NCBI GenBank assembly: GCA_018398765.1
Contig: JAHBMJ010000647.1
Coordinates: forward strand, 1-43,354
Reading direction: 5' to 3'
Source: Chromera velia
Lineage: Eukaryota > Sar > Chromeraceae
Length of the DNA: 43,354 nt
Shown: positions 20,139-32,172 of the stretch, one piece after another
How positions within the stretch are numbered: the first letter of the stretch is position 1
How the letters are laid out: every line of letters begins with the position of its first letter
Position numbers and translations under genes: made by a program
Notes under the pieces: generated by a model
What the model was told of the DNA's origin: nothing
Database searches by the model: none
What the model saw: the letters and a program-made list of their open reading frames with translations, nothing else

Positions 20139-22220
20139 TCAGGCAGTCAAATAGTGGGCAATGCACAGAATCAAATGGACACACTGCGAAGCTTGGACAG
20201 AAACAAAAATAACAGCGGTAGCGATTTCAGAGATGCAGACAGCACCAGAGTGGGAGTGATATACCACCTGTGGAAAAATTATTTCACCCTTCTTCCTAGT
20301 CCTAACTCTTAAACTAACCATGATATGAAGCTGATATTTTAAAAAAATCTTATAACAACTGCAAACTATTTTTTCATGATACACAGATAGTTTTGAGGTG
20401 ATTCAAGAATAAAATATCAAAGATTATATTTTTAAAAAAAAAAAAAAAAAGAATTTCAAAACTCAAATATTTTTTTATAGTTTTTTGCCTTTACAGTCTA
20501 GTAACTCTATAAAATTTAAAAATTGTCTTTCCTGCATATCTTCTGACGTGTTGGCGTTTCGAGCTGGGTGAGTATAGGCCGCATTCCGGTGTGGCTGCAT
20601 CGAATGCTATGAGCGCACGTTCTAGACTGCTGGCCTTAAGTGGTGGGGCAGCGTTTGGGCAGTTTGGGGGCTGGAAGCCGTATTTTTGTAACTTGCTTAT
20701 ATAGGGAGCGTTACTTCTCGCTACAGGGCCTCTAACTCTGTGCTTAACACAGGAACCTCCTGTAATAATTGCCTGTTTACATATGCGGATTACCCTGCCT
20801 ATATATAGTGGTCCTTTAGTGAAACTAGTAGAAACTAGTAGTAAAAAAGAGGATGCTCCCATTAGACAGGGAGTTGTGGTGACTGGTATGCAATGATTGA
20901 GCGTCAGAAAAAGAGGAAAAGGAAAATTGGGGAGCTGGGTGATTAAAGAAAGGTCTTTTCTCATGTTTCCCGATTCCCCCTTATCAGAGGGGTGTGTGTT
21001 GTGCTACGTGCTTCATAGTCTTTCCTTAGAGGCTCGAGAGGGTGTGTGTGAAAGCAAACGACAGTCCTATTCCTGGTTAGATTCATGGAGGGTGAATTTC
21101 GGTTTCGGCCTTTCCATTCGTCCCTTCGCCCCGAGTCAGAGAAAGGAGCAACACACGCACATGGCGGTCCGTCCATACGGGGTGGCGGGGCACCTGCGAT
21201 AGAGGTATGCATGTTGTGAGTTCTATGGTATGGCCTGCATGCACTTTGGTATAAGAAATACACCCGAGGCACTCACCATGGTGGTGTGTGCTCCGGGTCT
21301 TCATATTGGATTTAATTAGGCCGACGGTACGGTTATACCATCAGAGGCTTCAGAATTAATTCAGGTCAAATTAAATTTCAGACAGTCAGACAGACGTGCA
21401 CGGCTGTTTCCGTCTATCTGAATGAGAGACTTGACCTAGAGATTGACAGAGCTTCATGTGTAGGAACTGTACTGTGTCTTATGTGTCTTTGTGGTTCTCT
21501 TCTGCTCTGAGTATTGCACGAGGCCACCAGCAGGAGCTTTCTGTGGACTGTGGGGGTTCATAGACTTTCTGTCTGGTGAATAGACTGATCAGATAAATAT
21601 TTCCGTCCATCTGTATTGGTCTAGACGAGTACGTTCGGTCAACGTATTCGCTGTGGTCCTTTAGTAGGAGAAGGCCAGGAATCCGGGAGTATAGCAGTTT
21701 AGGGAGTCCTCTAGAGAGGCTAGAGGATCAGCACGTGAGGGCCCATAGAATTCCACTGGAGGAATCTCGAGAGAGGTGGGACTCTACTTTTCACTGGAAT
21801 GTATAAAAAAAATAATTCCCGGTTAGAAGACTTAGTAAGTCTTACTAGGGTTTGTGCTCAAAATTAAACGAAAAAAGGGTTTGTGCATGAACCTCGATCA
21901 AAAAGTTTCTTTTGTGGTCTCGCGGGCGCTGGGGGGCTAGGCTGGGGGGGGGTTCATGCAGCCGCTCAGAGGCGTGCGCCCATGCAGTGCATGCATGGGA
22001 GACCCTGCGAGCCGCGTAGATGCTTCGATCCGGCGCTTTAATTGGCCGCCATGTCAACAATTGTGCACGCCGGGAGACCTTTCCCTCACTACCCGAGGTC
22101 AGAAGCAACTGTTTGGACTCGTCCTGGAGCCCTTGAGTTCTGCTTTCACAGTCGCAGAGTCACTTGAGAACTTTACTTTGCCATTGTAGATCCCATGCAT
22201 TCGCTCAGTCTGTTGAAAAG
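20139..22220. other. Intergenic region upstream of the RAP gene
   Basis: It contains an A-run near 20433-20450, a TATATATAG at about 20808 and no convincing gene. A minus-strand frame of about 150 codons (20491-20964) has no recognisable domain and I do not call it. TGCATGCATGG at about 21987-21997 lies about 225 bp before the RAP gene's ATG and may be its promoter element. Confidence 0.5.
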
Positions 22221-24066
22221 ATGAAAAGGCACAAGAACTGGAGTCGGCCAACCTTGGTGCTCTCTGTATTGCCCAGAGTGAAGCGCTTTGGGACAGTATC
22301 CGTGCGTCCGAAGCCCTCAAGGACAAAAGTTACTCCTTTGATAGAGTATCAGAGAAATCCAGTCAGTGTACCCACAATGGAACGACATGTCCTCAGTGCT
22401 GCCGTCTACTCCACAGGAGGAGACGGCTGGGATGACCCGATTCTTTGGAACGCCTACTCACGGAGGGCAAAAGATCTTCTGCCCAAGTTCACACCCAAGG
22501 ACATACAGAGAATTGTGCGTGGATTCTCTCAAGTCAAAAAACGGGATGTTGACCTCCTGGAGGCGATCAGCAAACGCCTTCTGTCAGAGAAACGAACCTT
22601 CTTTGCCAAATGTGACGCTCACAACCTCTTTGCCTATGCCGCCTCCTACGCCTCCCTTGCCGTCTACGACCCACCACTCTTCGAGACTTTGGCCCGGGCT
22701 GCTCAGAGATTGGGTCTTGGGAAGTTCAACACCTCAACTCTGACGCTCTTCCTGAATTCCTTTGCGAAATCAGGAATGCCGTCTCCAGATCTGCTGAAAG
22801 CCGTCTCCGAAGAATGCCGTCTCCACAGGGGAGACGGCAGTTCTTTTACCTCACGGGAGCTCTCCCTTCTCGCCAATGCGCTTGCGAGGCTTCAGTACAG
22901 AGACGATGCGTTCCTTCTCTGGATCGCTGCGGCCTTCCTTCGTAAGGCCCCTCAGTCCAATTTGAGGGAGATGGCCGTTCTCTGTAACGCCTTTGCGAAA
23001 TTCAACGCAGATCTGATGCCCAGAGACCTCGTAGAAGCCATAGCAGCAGCAGCACCTCTCCGCATGGTGCAAGGAGACCCCCACTCTATCTCTCTGCTTT
23101 GTAATGCCCTTTCCAAAAGGACTCTAGACGCCCCCCCTCCTTCTGTCTTTCGCGCTGCGACTCCTCAGATATCCCGGACGCTCTCCTCCTTCGGACCAAC
23201 GGATCTTGCTTTGATCGCATCTGCCTTCAACCACGTCACGATTCCAGAGAAGTCTGCATTGCTTGACTTGGCCTCTCTGGAGATCCCTCGTGTGATCTCG
23301 GCACCTGAGTGCACTCCTGAGCATCTCAGCTCGTTTTGCAACTCTATGGCCCGACACACGAATGGGAAAATCTCCAAAAAGAACTTGGAGGTTTTTGATG
23401 CCCTCGCTGCCGAAATCGTCCGAAGACTCAAATTATCCGAAAACAACGAAATCGGAGTCGGGGGATCCCAAAGTTTCTCTCAGCGTCTCCTCTTCCCCCC
23501 CGAGTCCCTGGCCCTGATTGCCAACGCATTCGCTCGGCAGGGCCTCCCCCAGGGCCCCTCTCTCCTGGAGGCGATGAGGAAGGCACTCATCAGTTGGGCC
23601 TCTGACAGACGGGGTGGGGTCACAGGGAAGAGCGGGGAAGGGGGGGAGCCTCTGGGGGGGTCTCTGAGGGAGGCGGAGATCGCGCTCGTACTGAATGCAC
23701 TCTCACGGTCCGTCTGTGTGGAGACTTGTGAATTTTGTTTCCTCTCTTCCGTCTCTTGTGTGTCCGTTGACTCTCTATCTGAAATGTGCTTGTGTGGGGG
23801 TGTATTGAGTATGTGTGAATTTTTCCGCGTCCGTGTCCGTGTCCGTGCCCCTGTGTGTGTGTGTGCGTGTGTGTGTATGTGTGTGTTTGTGTATGTGTGT
23901 GTATGTATCTGTGTGCGTGAATCTGTGTGTGTGTATCTTTGTGTGAGTGTATGCGTGTACGGGTGCGTATATATATATATATANNNNNNNNNNNNNNNNN
24001 NNNNNNNNNNNNNNNNNNNNNNNNNNNNNNNNNNNNNNNNNNNNNNNNNNNNNNNNNNNNNNNNNN

Positions 24067-24101
<35 letters not shown>

Positions 24102-26595
24102 TGTAAAGAGGATCTCTGAGTGCACACTTCCGACTCGCTTCCTTTCTTGTGGGAATGCGAAAGGTGAAAGGGAATTGTACCTTCATTGCTGCTGCTCTTT
24201 CTTCGTGCAGATTTCGGATGAGAGATGTTCCGCTTCTATGTGCCCTCGCCCCCCGTCTCCTTTTTGTCTTCGAGCAGTCACCACAGAGGAAAGGGGAGCT
24301 CTCTCCGACTTCCAGATCAGCAGAGAAAAAAGGGATGAGTGAGACGGCACAAGTGTCTGCTGAGAGGGAAAAGAGGGAGGACGGATCTAGGCAGTGTGTG
24401 GAAGGGGAGAATGGGTGTGCGACAGATCATGACCAGCAAAAGGAAAAAGAGAAAGAGAGTCACCCATCTTCAGGTACTGTGTCTTGGTATCCCATGACGT
24501 CCTCTCCAGTTTCACATCACGATTCTCTCCAGCCTCTGACGATTGTCTCCCTTCTGCTCTCTCTCTCAAAGCTTGACTGTCTCTCTGAGGCAGAGTCCAA
24601 GAAGGGGGTCGCAAGGGTATGGGAAGGTTCGTTTGTATCCCTCCTCGATCGACGTCAAGGAGGAGACCTCCCTGCCTCTTCCTCATCTGCATCGAGTGAC
24701 ACCAGCAGTCTCCACTGTTTGTGGCATTTGTTGGTCTCTCGAGTGGAGGCAGAGGACTTCGTTGACAGCCTGACCTCTCAGGAAGTCTCCAACTGCCTTT
24801 TTGCGTCAGTCAGCAACTCACTCAGCCAGTCAACTGCAAATCCATTCACGGTCCTGCAGAGCGCCAAAGAAGTTGCCCTTTTCTTAAAGGCCTATGAGAT
24901 GTCTGAGGGAAGCAGACGCGTTGTCTACCGCGGTTTGCCGAACTTTTTCCAGCCCTGCCTGCCTTACCATGCACTCAGTCCTGAGAAGAAATCTGCCTCT
25001 CCCCTCCTTCTTCTTTCTCCATGCGGTTCTCTCAGCCTTTTGGCGGTCTTTTGTTTTTGTTTTCCTGTCTTAATTCATCGAGCAACTCCGCCCTTTTTTA
25101 ATCCCAACGGAAACTTTCTCTCCTTCACGTGTCCTTCCTCTCTGTAATTCCCCCCCTGCCTTTCGTGGGCTCTCAGGGGGGCGCTTGCGGAGTTCCGAGG
25201 GTTCTCTCCTGACCTCGGTGCGCGATTGCTTCGTAGAGCGCGGCAGACCATGACAGTGAGGCCGCCCGCTTCTCAACTTTCTGAAGGGGAAGGGGCACAG
25301 CCTCAGTCTTCGTCCTCTCGCTCTTCCTCTCTTTCCTCATCTTTGGTCTCCGAATCCGAGAGCGCTCTTCAGAGGAGCTTCTCACTGCAGGAGGGGGGAG
25401 AGAGGCCGCAAGAGGCAGAGAGAACAGCTCTGGCGCAATTGCTTGCTGCAAGAGAGGCGTTGAGTCTTTGGGGGGGTTCAAAATTCAAAAAAGAAAAATG
25501 GAAAGTGGGTTTTGAAGGCGAAGAGGATGAGGACTGGATCACAAAAGCGGTTGCTTCACCGTCAATAGATGGAGAGGGAGAAGGGGACGAGGAGACGGTA
25601 AGTATACGAAGCTCTGCAGCGAGACTCTTGGCGGCAATTGACGGGGGACGGGCGAACACACACGGAACCTCAGGTGGGCCGCTTGAGGGAGAAATGTACA
25701 GAAAGGCAGATACATCTTCTCTTTTTCAGCATTGTTGGCTATCTATGTTTTCTGCCTTGGTAAGACTTTTCTTTCGGATTTCTCACTCCTTCTGAAGAGC
25801 CAGAACACCTGTTTTCATGCCTATCTTCTGCAGCACATCTGGTCTTCTCTCGTTCTGTTATGTTCGCTTGTGTACTTCTTTGAAACTTATTTGGTCCAGA
25901 GATGCTCAGAGAAAAGTGTAAGGACTTGCACACGCCTGGTTGTCCTTCTTGCTTCTCTTTTTTGTGCAGGCTTCCACAGAGAGGTGGTGAACGCTCTGCA
26001 CTGGGGAGGCATCTCGGAGTTCAGCACAGAAGTGCGTCTGGCTGCCTTGCTCTGTGTTTGAATGCCTCTCAGACTCTCTTGCACAAAGACAAGTTTCTCT
26101 TGTGGTTTCGTTTGCTATCTTTTCTTTTCTGTTCTGACCCGGGAGGGAAAAGGATTAACCCACAACTTTCTTTCTAGAAGTGTGCATGCATGCATGTATC
26201 TCTGAACTGAAAAAAATAATTTACACCTCTTTCAGGTTCCCTTTCTCAAAGGAGCGTACAGTGTTGACATCTGTCTCCCGACTGAGAGAGGGTTGGTCGC
26301 TCTCGAAGTCAACGGCCCCTCTCACTACTTCCTCCGCACCAGGCGGTTGGTCGGCGTCTCCAGACTGAAGATGAGGCTGATGCGGACCTCGGGGGCCTTT
26401 CCGGGAGGGGTCCTGGAGGTGCCTTACTGGGAGTGGAGCGCTCTGGTGGGTTGGGTCGCAGGGGCTTGTAAGGAGGCATCGAGGTGGGGTGGGAACTAGA
26501 AATTGGGTCCATGCTTTGAGGTATCGATATCAGGTCTTTCCTTGCCCATCCGGCTGTGTGCTGGGTGTTTCTTCTGAAAATGGCGCCTTGTTTTT

Positions 26596-26647
<52 letters not shown>

Positions 26648-26876
26648 TGTGTGTGCGTACCGACATTTGCAGACGGGGAACGGGGAGGAGAGGCTGTCTT
26701 CCCAATTCGATTTTTTGATGGAGAAAATCCAGACTGGGTCCAAGGTGGAAAGTGCCAGTGGCAGTGGCCAGAAGACTTTTGAACATTTACGTCGCTCACG
26801 TTCCTTTCAGGTGGCCGGCACAATGCTGAACCCGTCAGGCGGGGCCGGGTCGTCTTTCGCATCTGCTGTGGGATAG
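22221..26876 (+). CDS. Organellar RNA-binding protein: heptatricopeptide-like repeats plus RAP domain
   Basis: Proposed exons: 22221-23707, 24211-24900, 25177-25597, 25730-25759, 25900-25915, 25970-26031, 26236-26445 and 26673-26876 (1039 aa, all phases consistent). The ATG at 22221 is the first in frame and gives a basic N-terminus without acidic residues for about 40 residues, like a mitochondrial presequence. Residues about 75-500 carry about 37-residue helical repeats with Leu-x-x-x-x-Ala-x-Ala-Phe/Leu-Ala/Ser-Lys/Arg cores such as ALLANAFAR-type segments. The RAP domain is at 903-972: YSVDICLP, LVALEVNGPSHYF and VPYWEW match the family (D913, E926, GPSH 929-932). In Apicomplexa such proteins act on mitochondrial rRNA or mRNA; that role is inferred here. 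Exons of 30 and 16 bases are the weakest part. It ends at TAG. Confidence 0.8.
23850..24100. repeat. (GT)n/(TA)n microsatellite with assembly gap in intron 1 of the RAP gene
   Basis: GT-rich repeats run to 23970, then (TA)n, then 83 unknown bases (23984-24066), then (TG)n to about 24100. It lies inside the first intron (23708-24210). The gap is a repeat-collapse artefact, so the true intron length is unknown. Confidence 0.9.
26599..26655 (+). repeat. (CT)n(GT)n microsatellite in the last intron of the RAP gene
   Basis: About 16 CT units followed by about 12 GT units, just upstream of the acceptor for the terminal exon at 26673. Confidence 0.9.
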
Positions 26877-27124
26877 TTGACTTGGATTGCAAAAGACGAA
26901 TTCAAAGAAAGATTTTTTTTGACATCCTCAGGGTCTTAAGATACTTATACACTGTGGAAGTAGTTTACAAGCTTGATTTAATTTATTTATGAAAGTTTTT
27001 CTTTGTTTGTTTTTAACATTCAAAAACCTGTCAAACGTTCAATTCTGGTGTTTAGTCCGGTTTGTACTACCTAATCCATATTTTTTGATTTGTTTTTCAT
27101 TTTTTGAATATAAAAGAACGTACG

Positions 27125-28005
27125 TTCGATTAGATTAATTGCTCTTTTTTGTGGCCACCATTGAAAAGCACGGCTGGGGACAAGTTTAAAAGGAAAGGCA
27201 AGGGTAGAAGAAAAAGGGCGGCGAGAAAGATCGTAGAGGGTGTCTGGCTATCCAACTGGTTAAAAGAGGAAACTAGAAACGTTAGAGATAGAGACGGAAT
27301 TTTCCCCTGCCTTACAAATCTATCTCCTTTCCAATCAGGAAATCCAACTAGACAGCGTTTGGCCATGCACCTTCTAAGTGAAAGGAAATGGCGTCCGAGA
27401 AGTGAGATGATCGATAGAGTGCAGTGTTAAACCTCTTTCAAAGAGTCTATTGCAGTCCTTCGCAGGCTTCCATATGCTTTTCAGCCCCTCCCCCGGGAAA
27501 TTCAGAGCTCTCACAGGGGGGGATATGGATAAAACCTAACCGGAACGGCTGTGCGATAAGTGTTTGTCCCCCTCGTATATGATCAAAGATGAGGTTCATG
27601 TCCTAACGGAATGTAAAGACACAGAAAGGGAACGAAACAGGCTAAACGTACTCTACAAAATTGCAATACAGAAAGCGCTCATTAACATAAGAATACAGAT
27701 CGCACAACGCGTTACAGGTGCAACTGGAAGGGGCACTTCTGATAATGAGAAAAAATTGAAGGAAATGGTGTTGCTGTTGTGCACAATCCTGCCTAGAAGC
27801 ACGGTTTTAAAGCGCTAGCTGAGTGTCTCAGGAAGGCTCATTATGTCAATCATGCAAGCTGAGGCGAATCGATCCGATTGGCTTCCTTATCCCCCCCCCC
27901 CATGAATGTGTACTCTGGGTTGTCCTCAAAGCCTTGCTAGTGGCGTGGGATTTGACGTTGCTAAATTTAGGATTTAACCCTCAATCATCATCATCATCAT
28001 CATTA
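27125..28005 (+). mobile_element. Non-LTR retrotransposon 3' fragment, copy 2 (plus strand)
   Basis: Homologous, in inverted orientation, to 10213-11630. It holds an open stretch at 27149-27430 rich in Lys/Arg (no recognised domain), then, in a different frame, CDKC followed by DEVHVLTEC and a charged helix (about 27553-27818). This C-x2-C...H-x4-C arrangement is typical of the segment after the RT or RNase H domain in non-LTR elements. The fragment ends in a (TCA)n tract near 27981-28004, like the microsatellite tails of many such elements. The RT itself is not present: the copy is 5'-truncated. A frame break separates the two coding pieces. Confidence 0.7.
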
Positions 28006-29372
28006 TCACGTGTTAATAATATTATGCGGATTCAATCGGATCAATACCTAGATCGACACTGCATTTTTATAACCAACTTTAAAATAACAGAGAGTTTTAG
28101 ACACTCTTATAGTCCCAACTTCACTGGCTGGTTGATTATAAAGTTAATTTTGAAAGAGCGTTTTTAATTTATATAAAAATTATGAAATCAATCCATCAAT
28201 CGATCACAGTTTATCTAGCAGTTTATAATGAGTAACTTGAAATTCATCAACAAATTGATTAAGAGTAGCTTTCTAGGTACGTAGCTTTATATATCTAGTT
28301 TTATATCTCAGGCTGACATCTAGTTTTATAGCCTTTAAATCAATCAGCGTTTAATTACAAGATATAGTACACAGAGAAAATAATATATACAGTTTTTTTA
28401 TTGCTTGACTGGTTGTGTTTGAACAACAATCTAGACAACAATAGAGCCAGCCTACTAAGAGCTGGGAGAGTTTTATTCCAATTTTTATTTTCAAAAGAAT
28501 TTTGAATCTTTGATATAAATATGAATGCTAGCTCCTCGATCCACCCCCGGGCCAGCTTCTATGATTTTCCATCATATTTCACATGCGTTACCAATGAGTA
28601 TCTAGGTTAGTATTTGTATTTCCATACAGCTAAGATTTGCCGGCTCATTCACTCCGTTTTTAAAATCTGGGTTAACAAAATTCTTGTTTGACTTTGTACG
28701 TTTGTATTCTACTTTGTATTCAAACCATAGCACTCAAATTATTCAATGCAAGCTAGAATGCCGTGCAGCGTCACTCAAGCGTCCGATCACTTAACGTGCG
28801 GCTACGTGCCTTAAGCATGAAAGTACACGCAAACCTAGACGAACGTATCAGAAACATGCGCACAATACAACAGCTTTATACATCTGCAGAGCTGAAATTT
28901 TGCCTGAAAATCCAACGTACGGGGATTCTCAGAGAAGGACCGTATTTCAAGGAAGGCAAAATGTTATGGAAAGAAACAGGATCGATCTTTGCCCGCCCTT
29001 TTCTTCTCGTCTCACCCGGCCCTTTTCTTCTCGTATCCAATTCGTCCTGCTGGCAACAGATGGAACTATTTTCGTTTTTCTTTTTTTTTCTTCTCCAGAC
29101 TTTGCCAATCATCCATTCCTCCAGCAGGGGTCATCCACAACTGCGACTTGAATGACACGGAGATTGAAGACTGACAAACGCTTTTCTACAATCAATCCAG
29201 AGAAAAGAAAGTTGACGCATAGACAAAAAGCATCAATCTATCTACTCACGCAACGCTCATGCACGGTCAAGACATGCAGATCGAATCTACGAAATGGATA
29301 CACTACACTACCAAAGCTTGTTCATGCTGCTTGGTCTACTGTCCGCCCAGGATGATCGCTCTTGCTGTGCAT
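28006..29372. other. AT-rich intergenic region, no gene seen
   Basis: Short AT-rich inverted segments and no convincing frame. A plus-strand frame at 28763-29155 lacks any recognisable domain and ends in a T-rich run. I do not call it a gene. Confidence 0.5.
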
Positions 29373-29609
29373 CTACACATAGTCTTCCCGCCTCTCACCT
29401 CTCACAAAGCCCCCCCCCGTACCGTCCTTATCCCCTTTTCGTGACTTCAAGGACCTCAGCACTTTCAGAATATCAGACCCACCAAGCTGGTTCAGCAACA
29501 ACGGCTTGATTCCGTCTGTCAGCTGCCTCACTGCTTGAACCATCGCCCCGTCAATATCCCTCTTGTCCACTCCCGTCTCCGCGGCCCAGTCCTCCCTCGC
29601 TTGTGCGAT

Positions 29610-31970
29610 CTAGAAGCATGCGAAAGCGTGGTCTTCTCTGTCCTGATCTTCGCACCTTCTGCTGCAGTAGACAACGAGACGGCACCTCTCACAAGGGAAC
29701 AACGATGTGGGACTGCAGGACTTTGTGCCATTCGTCTGATCGCATCGACGACAGGTTGAAGGCACTTCAACGTCGGCAAAGGGATCAGGAAGAAGAGTCT
29801 GTGCCGCTCTGCACATGACCAAATTGACCACCTCCCTCATGCAATTGTCACGCAATCCCGCTTGTGAGATTAGTTCTTGGCCACAAACCATTTCCTCCTC
29901 CGACACTGCCTTGAAGACCTTCTTCCAGTCGACAGCCTCTGGGTCAACCGAACTCACTCCACCTGCATGGACGTCTGTTCGGGCCCTTCGGATTTCACGT
30001 ACTGCGTGCTGGAGATACCGTTTGGCCTTTTTCTTTTCGTCTTCAGAGAGAACGTCGAATCCTGATCTGTTGGCACCTGGAAGGAAAAGGGGAATGCCGC
30101 CATGGTCAGCCAGAGTGCGAAACGCATACACCAACTTCCCCGCTAAGCCCGACCTGCTGCTTCCTTCTTCTCCGAACTTCTTTCTGAGCACTCTCCCCAG
30201 CCCCATGAGGATGTTTTCGATGAAGAAACCCCGAAGCGGTTTCCCCTGTGTCGCGTTCCACACTTTCACCAGTTGGATCACCTGCACACATTTGGCAGCG
30301 TTGAACGATGGAAACAAAATGCCGACTCTTTTCAACAAGACCAGAGGGAGGCCACAAGAACCACAAATTCATCCTCCTTTCGTGTACACGGACAAACGTT
30401 GGCAGTCATGTGTGCAGACAAACCACAACGATGCCAAGCAGTGACCACCTGGAAAGCATACTGCATGGCAAGACGTGTACAGACAGACAGACAGACAGAC
30501 AGACGGACGGGTGAGCATGGAAAGAGAAAGGCAGAAAAAGTGAGAGAAAATCAATCAGACCAATTGAGCGACCATTAGACGATGCCTGACAAGAAAGCAG
30601 GCAGAGAAGCAGGCAGATACGTAGACATTCACACGCACGGCTCGATCAATCACAAGGAGACAGTAAGACAGAAAAAAAGAAAGCAGACCACTCAAGACGA
30701 CAAAGACAGACAGACAGACCTCTTTGAGGTTGTTGCCCGGAAAGTTGGTGTTCGCTTTTTCGAGTGCTGCCATGGTTTGGGTTGCCCCTGTCAATTTCCA
30801 CACCCCCTCATGGAGGATCTCAAACTCTTCTAGGTACCCCGTGGCTTGCGAAAAGGGTTCCGCATGGGCACGTGTACTCGCAGCCTTGTCGGGAATGCGC
30901 GCAGGAACAAAGTCAAAGTCAACTTGCAGTGCTCGGCATGAGATGCCGATGGAGCATTTCTTCTTTTCTACTTCGATACGGGAATTTGGGAATTCCTCTG
31001 CAAACGCCTTCTCGAGTCCTGAACGGCGTAAGGCTTTCTTGAGGACGTCTTGCATCAAGTCGAGAACATCAGAAGCTTCTCGGGGCAGTGGGTGCAAGAC
31101 GAAGATCATGTCAACGTCGGATTTGTCTTCGGCCGTGACAATCCCCGTCTTCCTCCAAAAACTGCCAGTGTGATGGTTGTCGACTGTCATTCGACTAAAG
31201 TCAAGATCTGCACTCATCCATTCTGACAAGATACGGAAAGTCTGCCAGGCGAAGTGATAGTCCAGAGTCGAAAGGGTCGCCTGTGAGTGCAGATTCTGGA
31301 GGTAGGCGGATCCTGAGAGGCTCTCTTCAGGGATGAAAGGAGGAACCCCTCGCAATTTCTTTAGCCACTCTTGGTTACTGTACCACAAAATGTCGAATCG
31401 ACCCCACTCAGTGCCTCTCAAGAAGTCTAGATGCTCCAGGGTGAATTTCCTTTCGTGAAGATCCCTGACTCGAGTGAGAACAGCATCCAACAAGTGAGTG
31501 CGTCGGTGACTCCAGTACCAGAGCAAGACCATCTCCCGGAGCTTCGTTTCAGGATACTTCTGTTGCAGAGTGACGACCTCTATTGGCAGTTTGCATCTGA
31601 TGGGGGTAGGCTCAATCGCATCCATGAGCAGATACCACGGGGGTGAATAGCGGGCTCCTTCCATCTGCTGGGCCTTGTACCGCTGAATCTTCTGGGGTGT
31701 TTTCGTATGGTCGTATCGTTCCTCGTAGTAACCGATTTTGAACAACAGTTGTTTCTCCATCAAAGACACCGCCGTAGTCACTTCCTCCTCCGTTGGCGTG
31801 CATTCAACGTGCTCCCCCAAGTCCATCACGCCGTCTTCAGGCTCTGACACATGGAAGTCCCTCTCACACCACGGACATTGCAGTGAGAGAGACCCTGCAG
31901 TGATCGACTTGGTGGACAGGAAAGCGTTGTTGCAACACACCTTCGGACAGACGACCGAAAAAACTTCCAT
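29610..31970 (-). CDS. OAS/cGAS-like nucleotidyltransferase with N-terminal zinc ribbon and C-terminal MYND finger
   Basis: Two exons, 31970-30720 and 30281-29610, joined in phase 0 (640 aa). The ATG at 31970 starts a Cys-rich ribbon (C8, C12, C13, C32, C35). Residues 269-287 hold the polymerase-beta-like signature: GS (269-270) then KSDVDMIF with D285 and D287. The third carboxylate lies in VDFDFVPA (D353). Across the splice, LKE joins VIQLVKVW and a later FFIENIL, matching the OAS1-C-like helical lobe (L-K-x-L-I-x-L-V-K-x-W, then L-E). A MYND finger closes the protein: C594-x2-C597, C614-x2-C617, C623-x3-C627, H635-x3-C639. OAS/cGAS relatives make oligonucleotide second messengers after sensing nucleic acid; MYND fingers bind proline-rich peptides. 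Substrate and ligand are unknown. The intron holds a (GACA)n repeat. It ends at TAG, after which the frame stays open for 78 codons. Confidence 0.75.
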
Positions 31971-32172
31971 CCTGACACTCACAGCAAAACCCAGGCCTAC
32001 CTATATATCCTCTCAAGATAGGAAGAGTTGCAAGCTGTTTACCGTCATGCAAGACCGTGATATATTTTGGGAGTGGTGTCATCATCACAACTGCCAGAGG
32101 CACAGTACAATCGAAGCTACAGCCAGAATCCCCGTTCCAAAACTGTCACATGCATGGCGCTGAGTGAGCTAG

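Noticed and set aside
20491-20964. 157-codon minus-strand frame
   Set aside because: No recognised domain, mixed composition and no supporting splice or promoter pattern.
22164-22220. Upstream TTG start for the RAP gene
   Set aside because: The first in-frame ATG is 22221, and upstream residues add nothing recognisable. A TTG start is unlikely for a nuclear gene.
23480-24127. Minus-strand frames across the unknown bases
   Set aside because: Thr/His repeats translated from (CA)n plus an assembly gap, antisense to the RAP gene.
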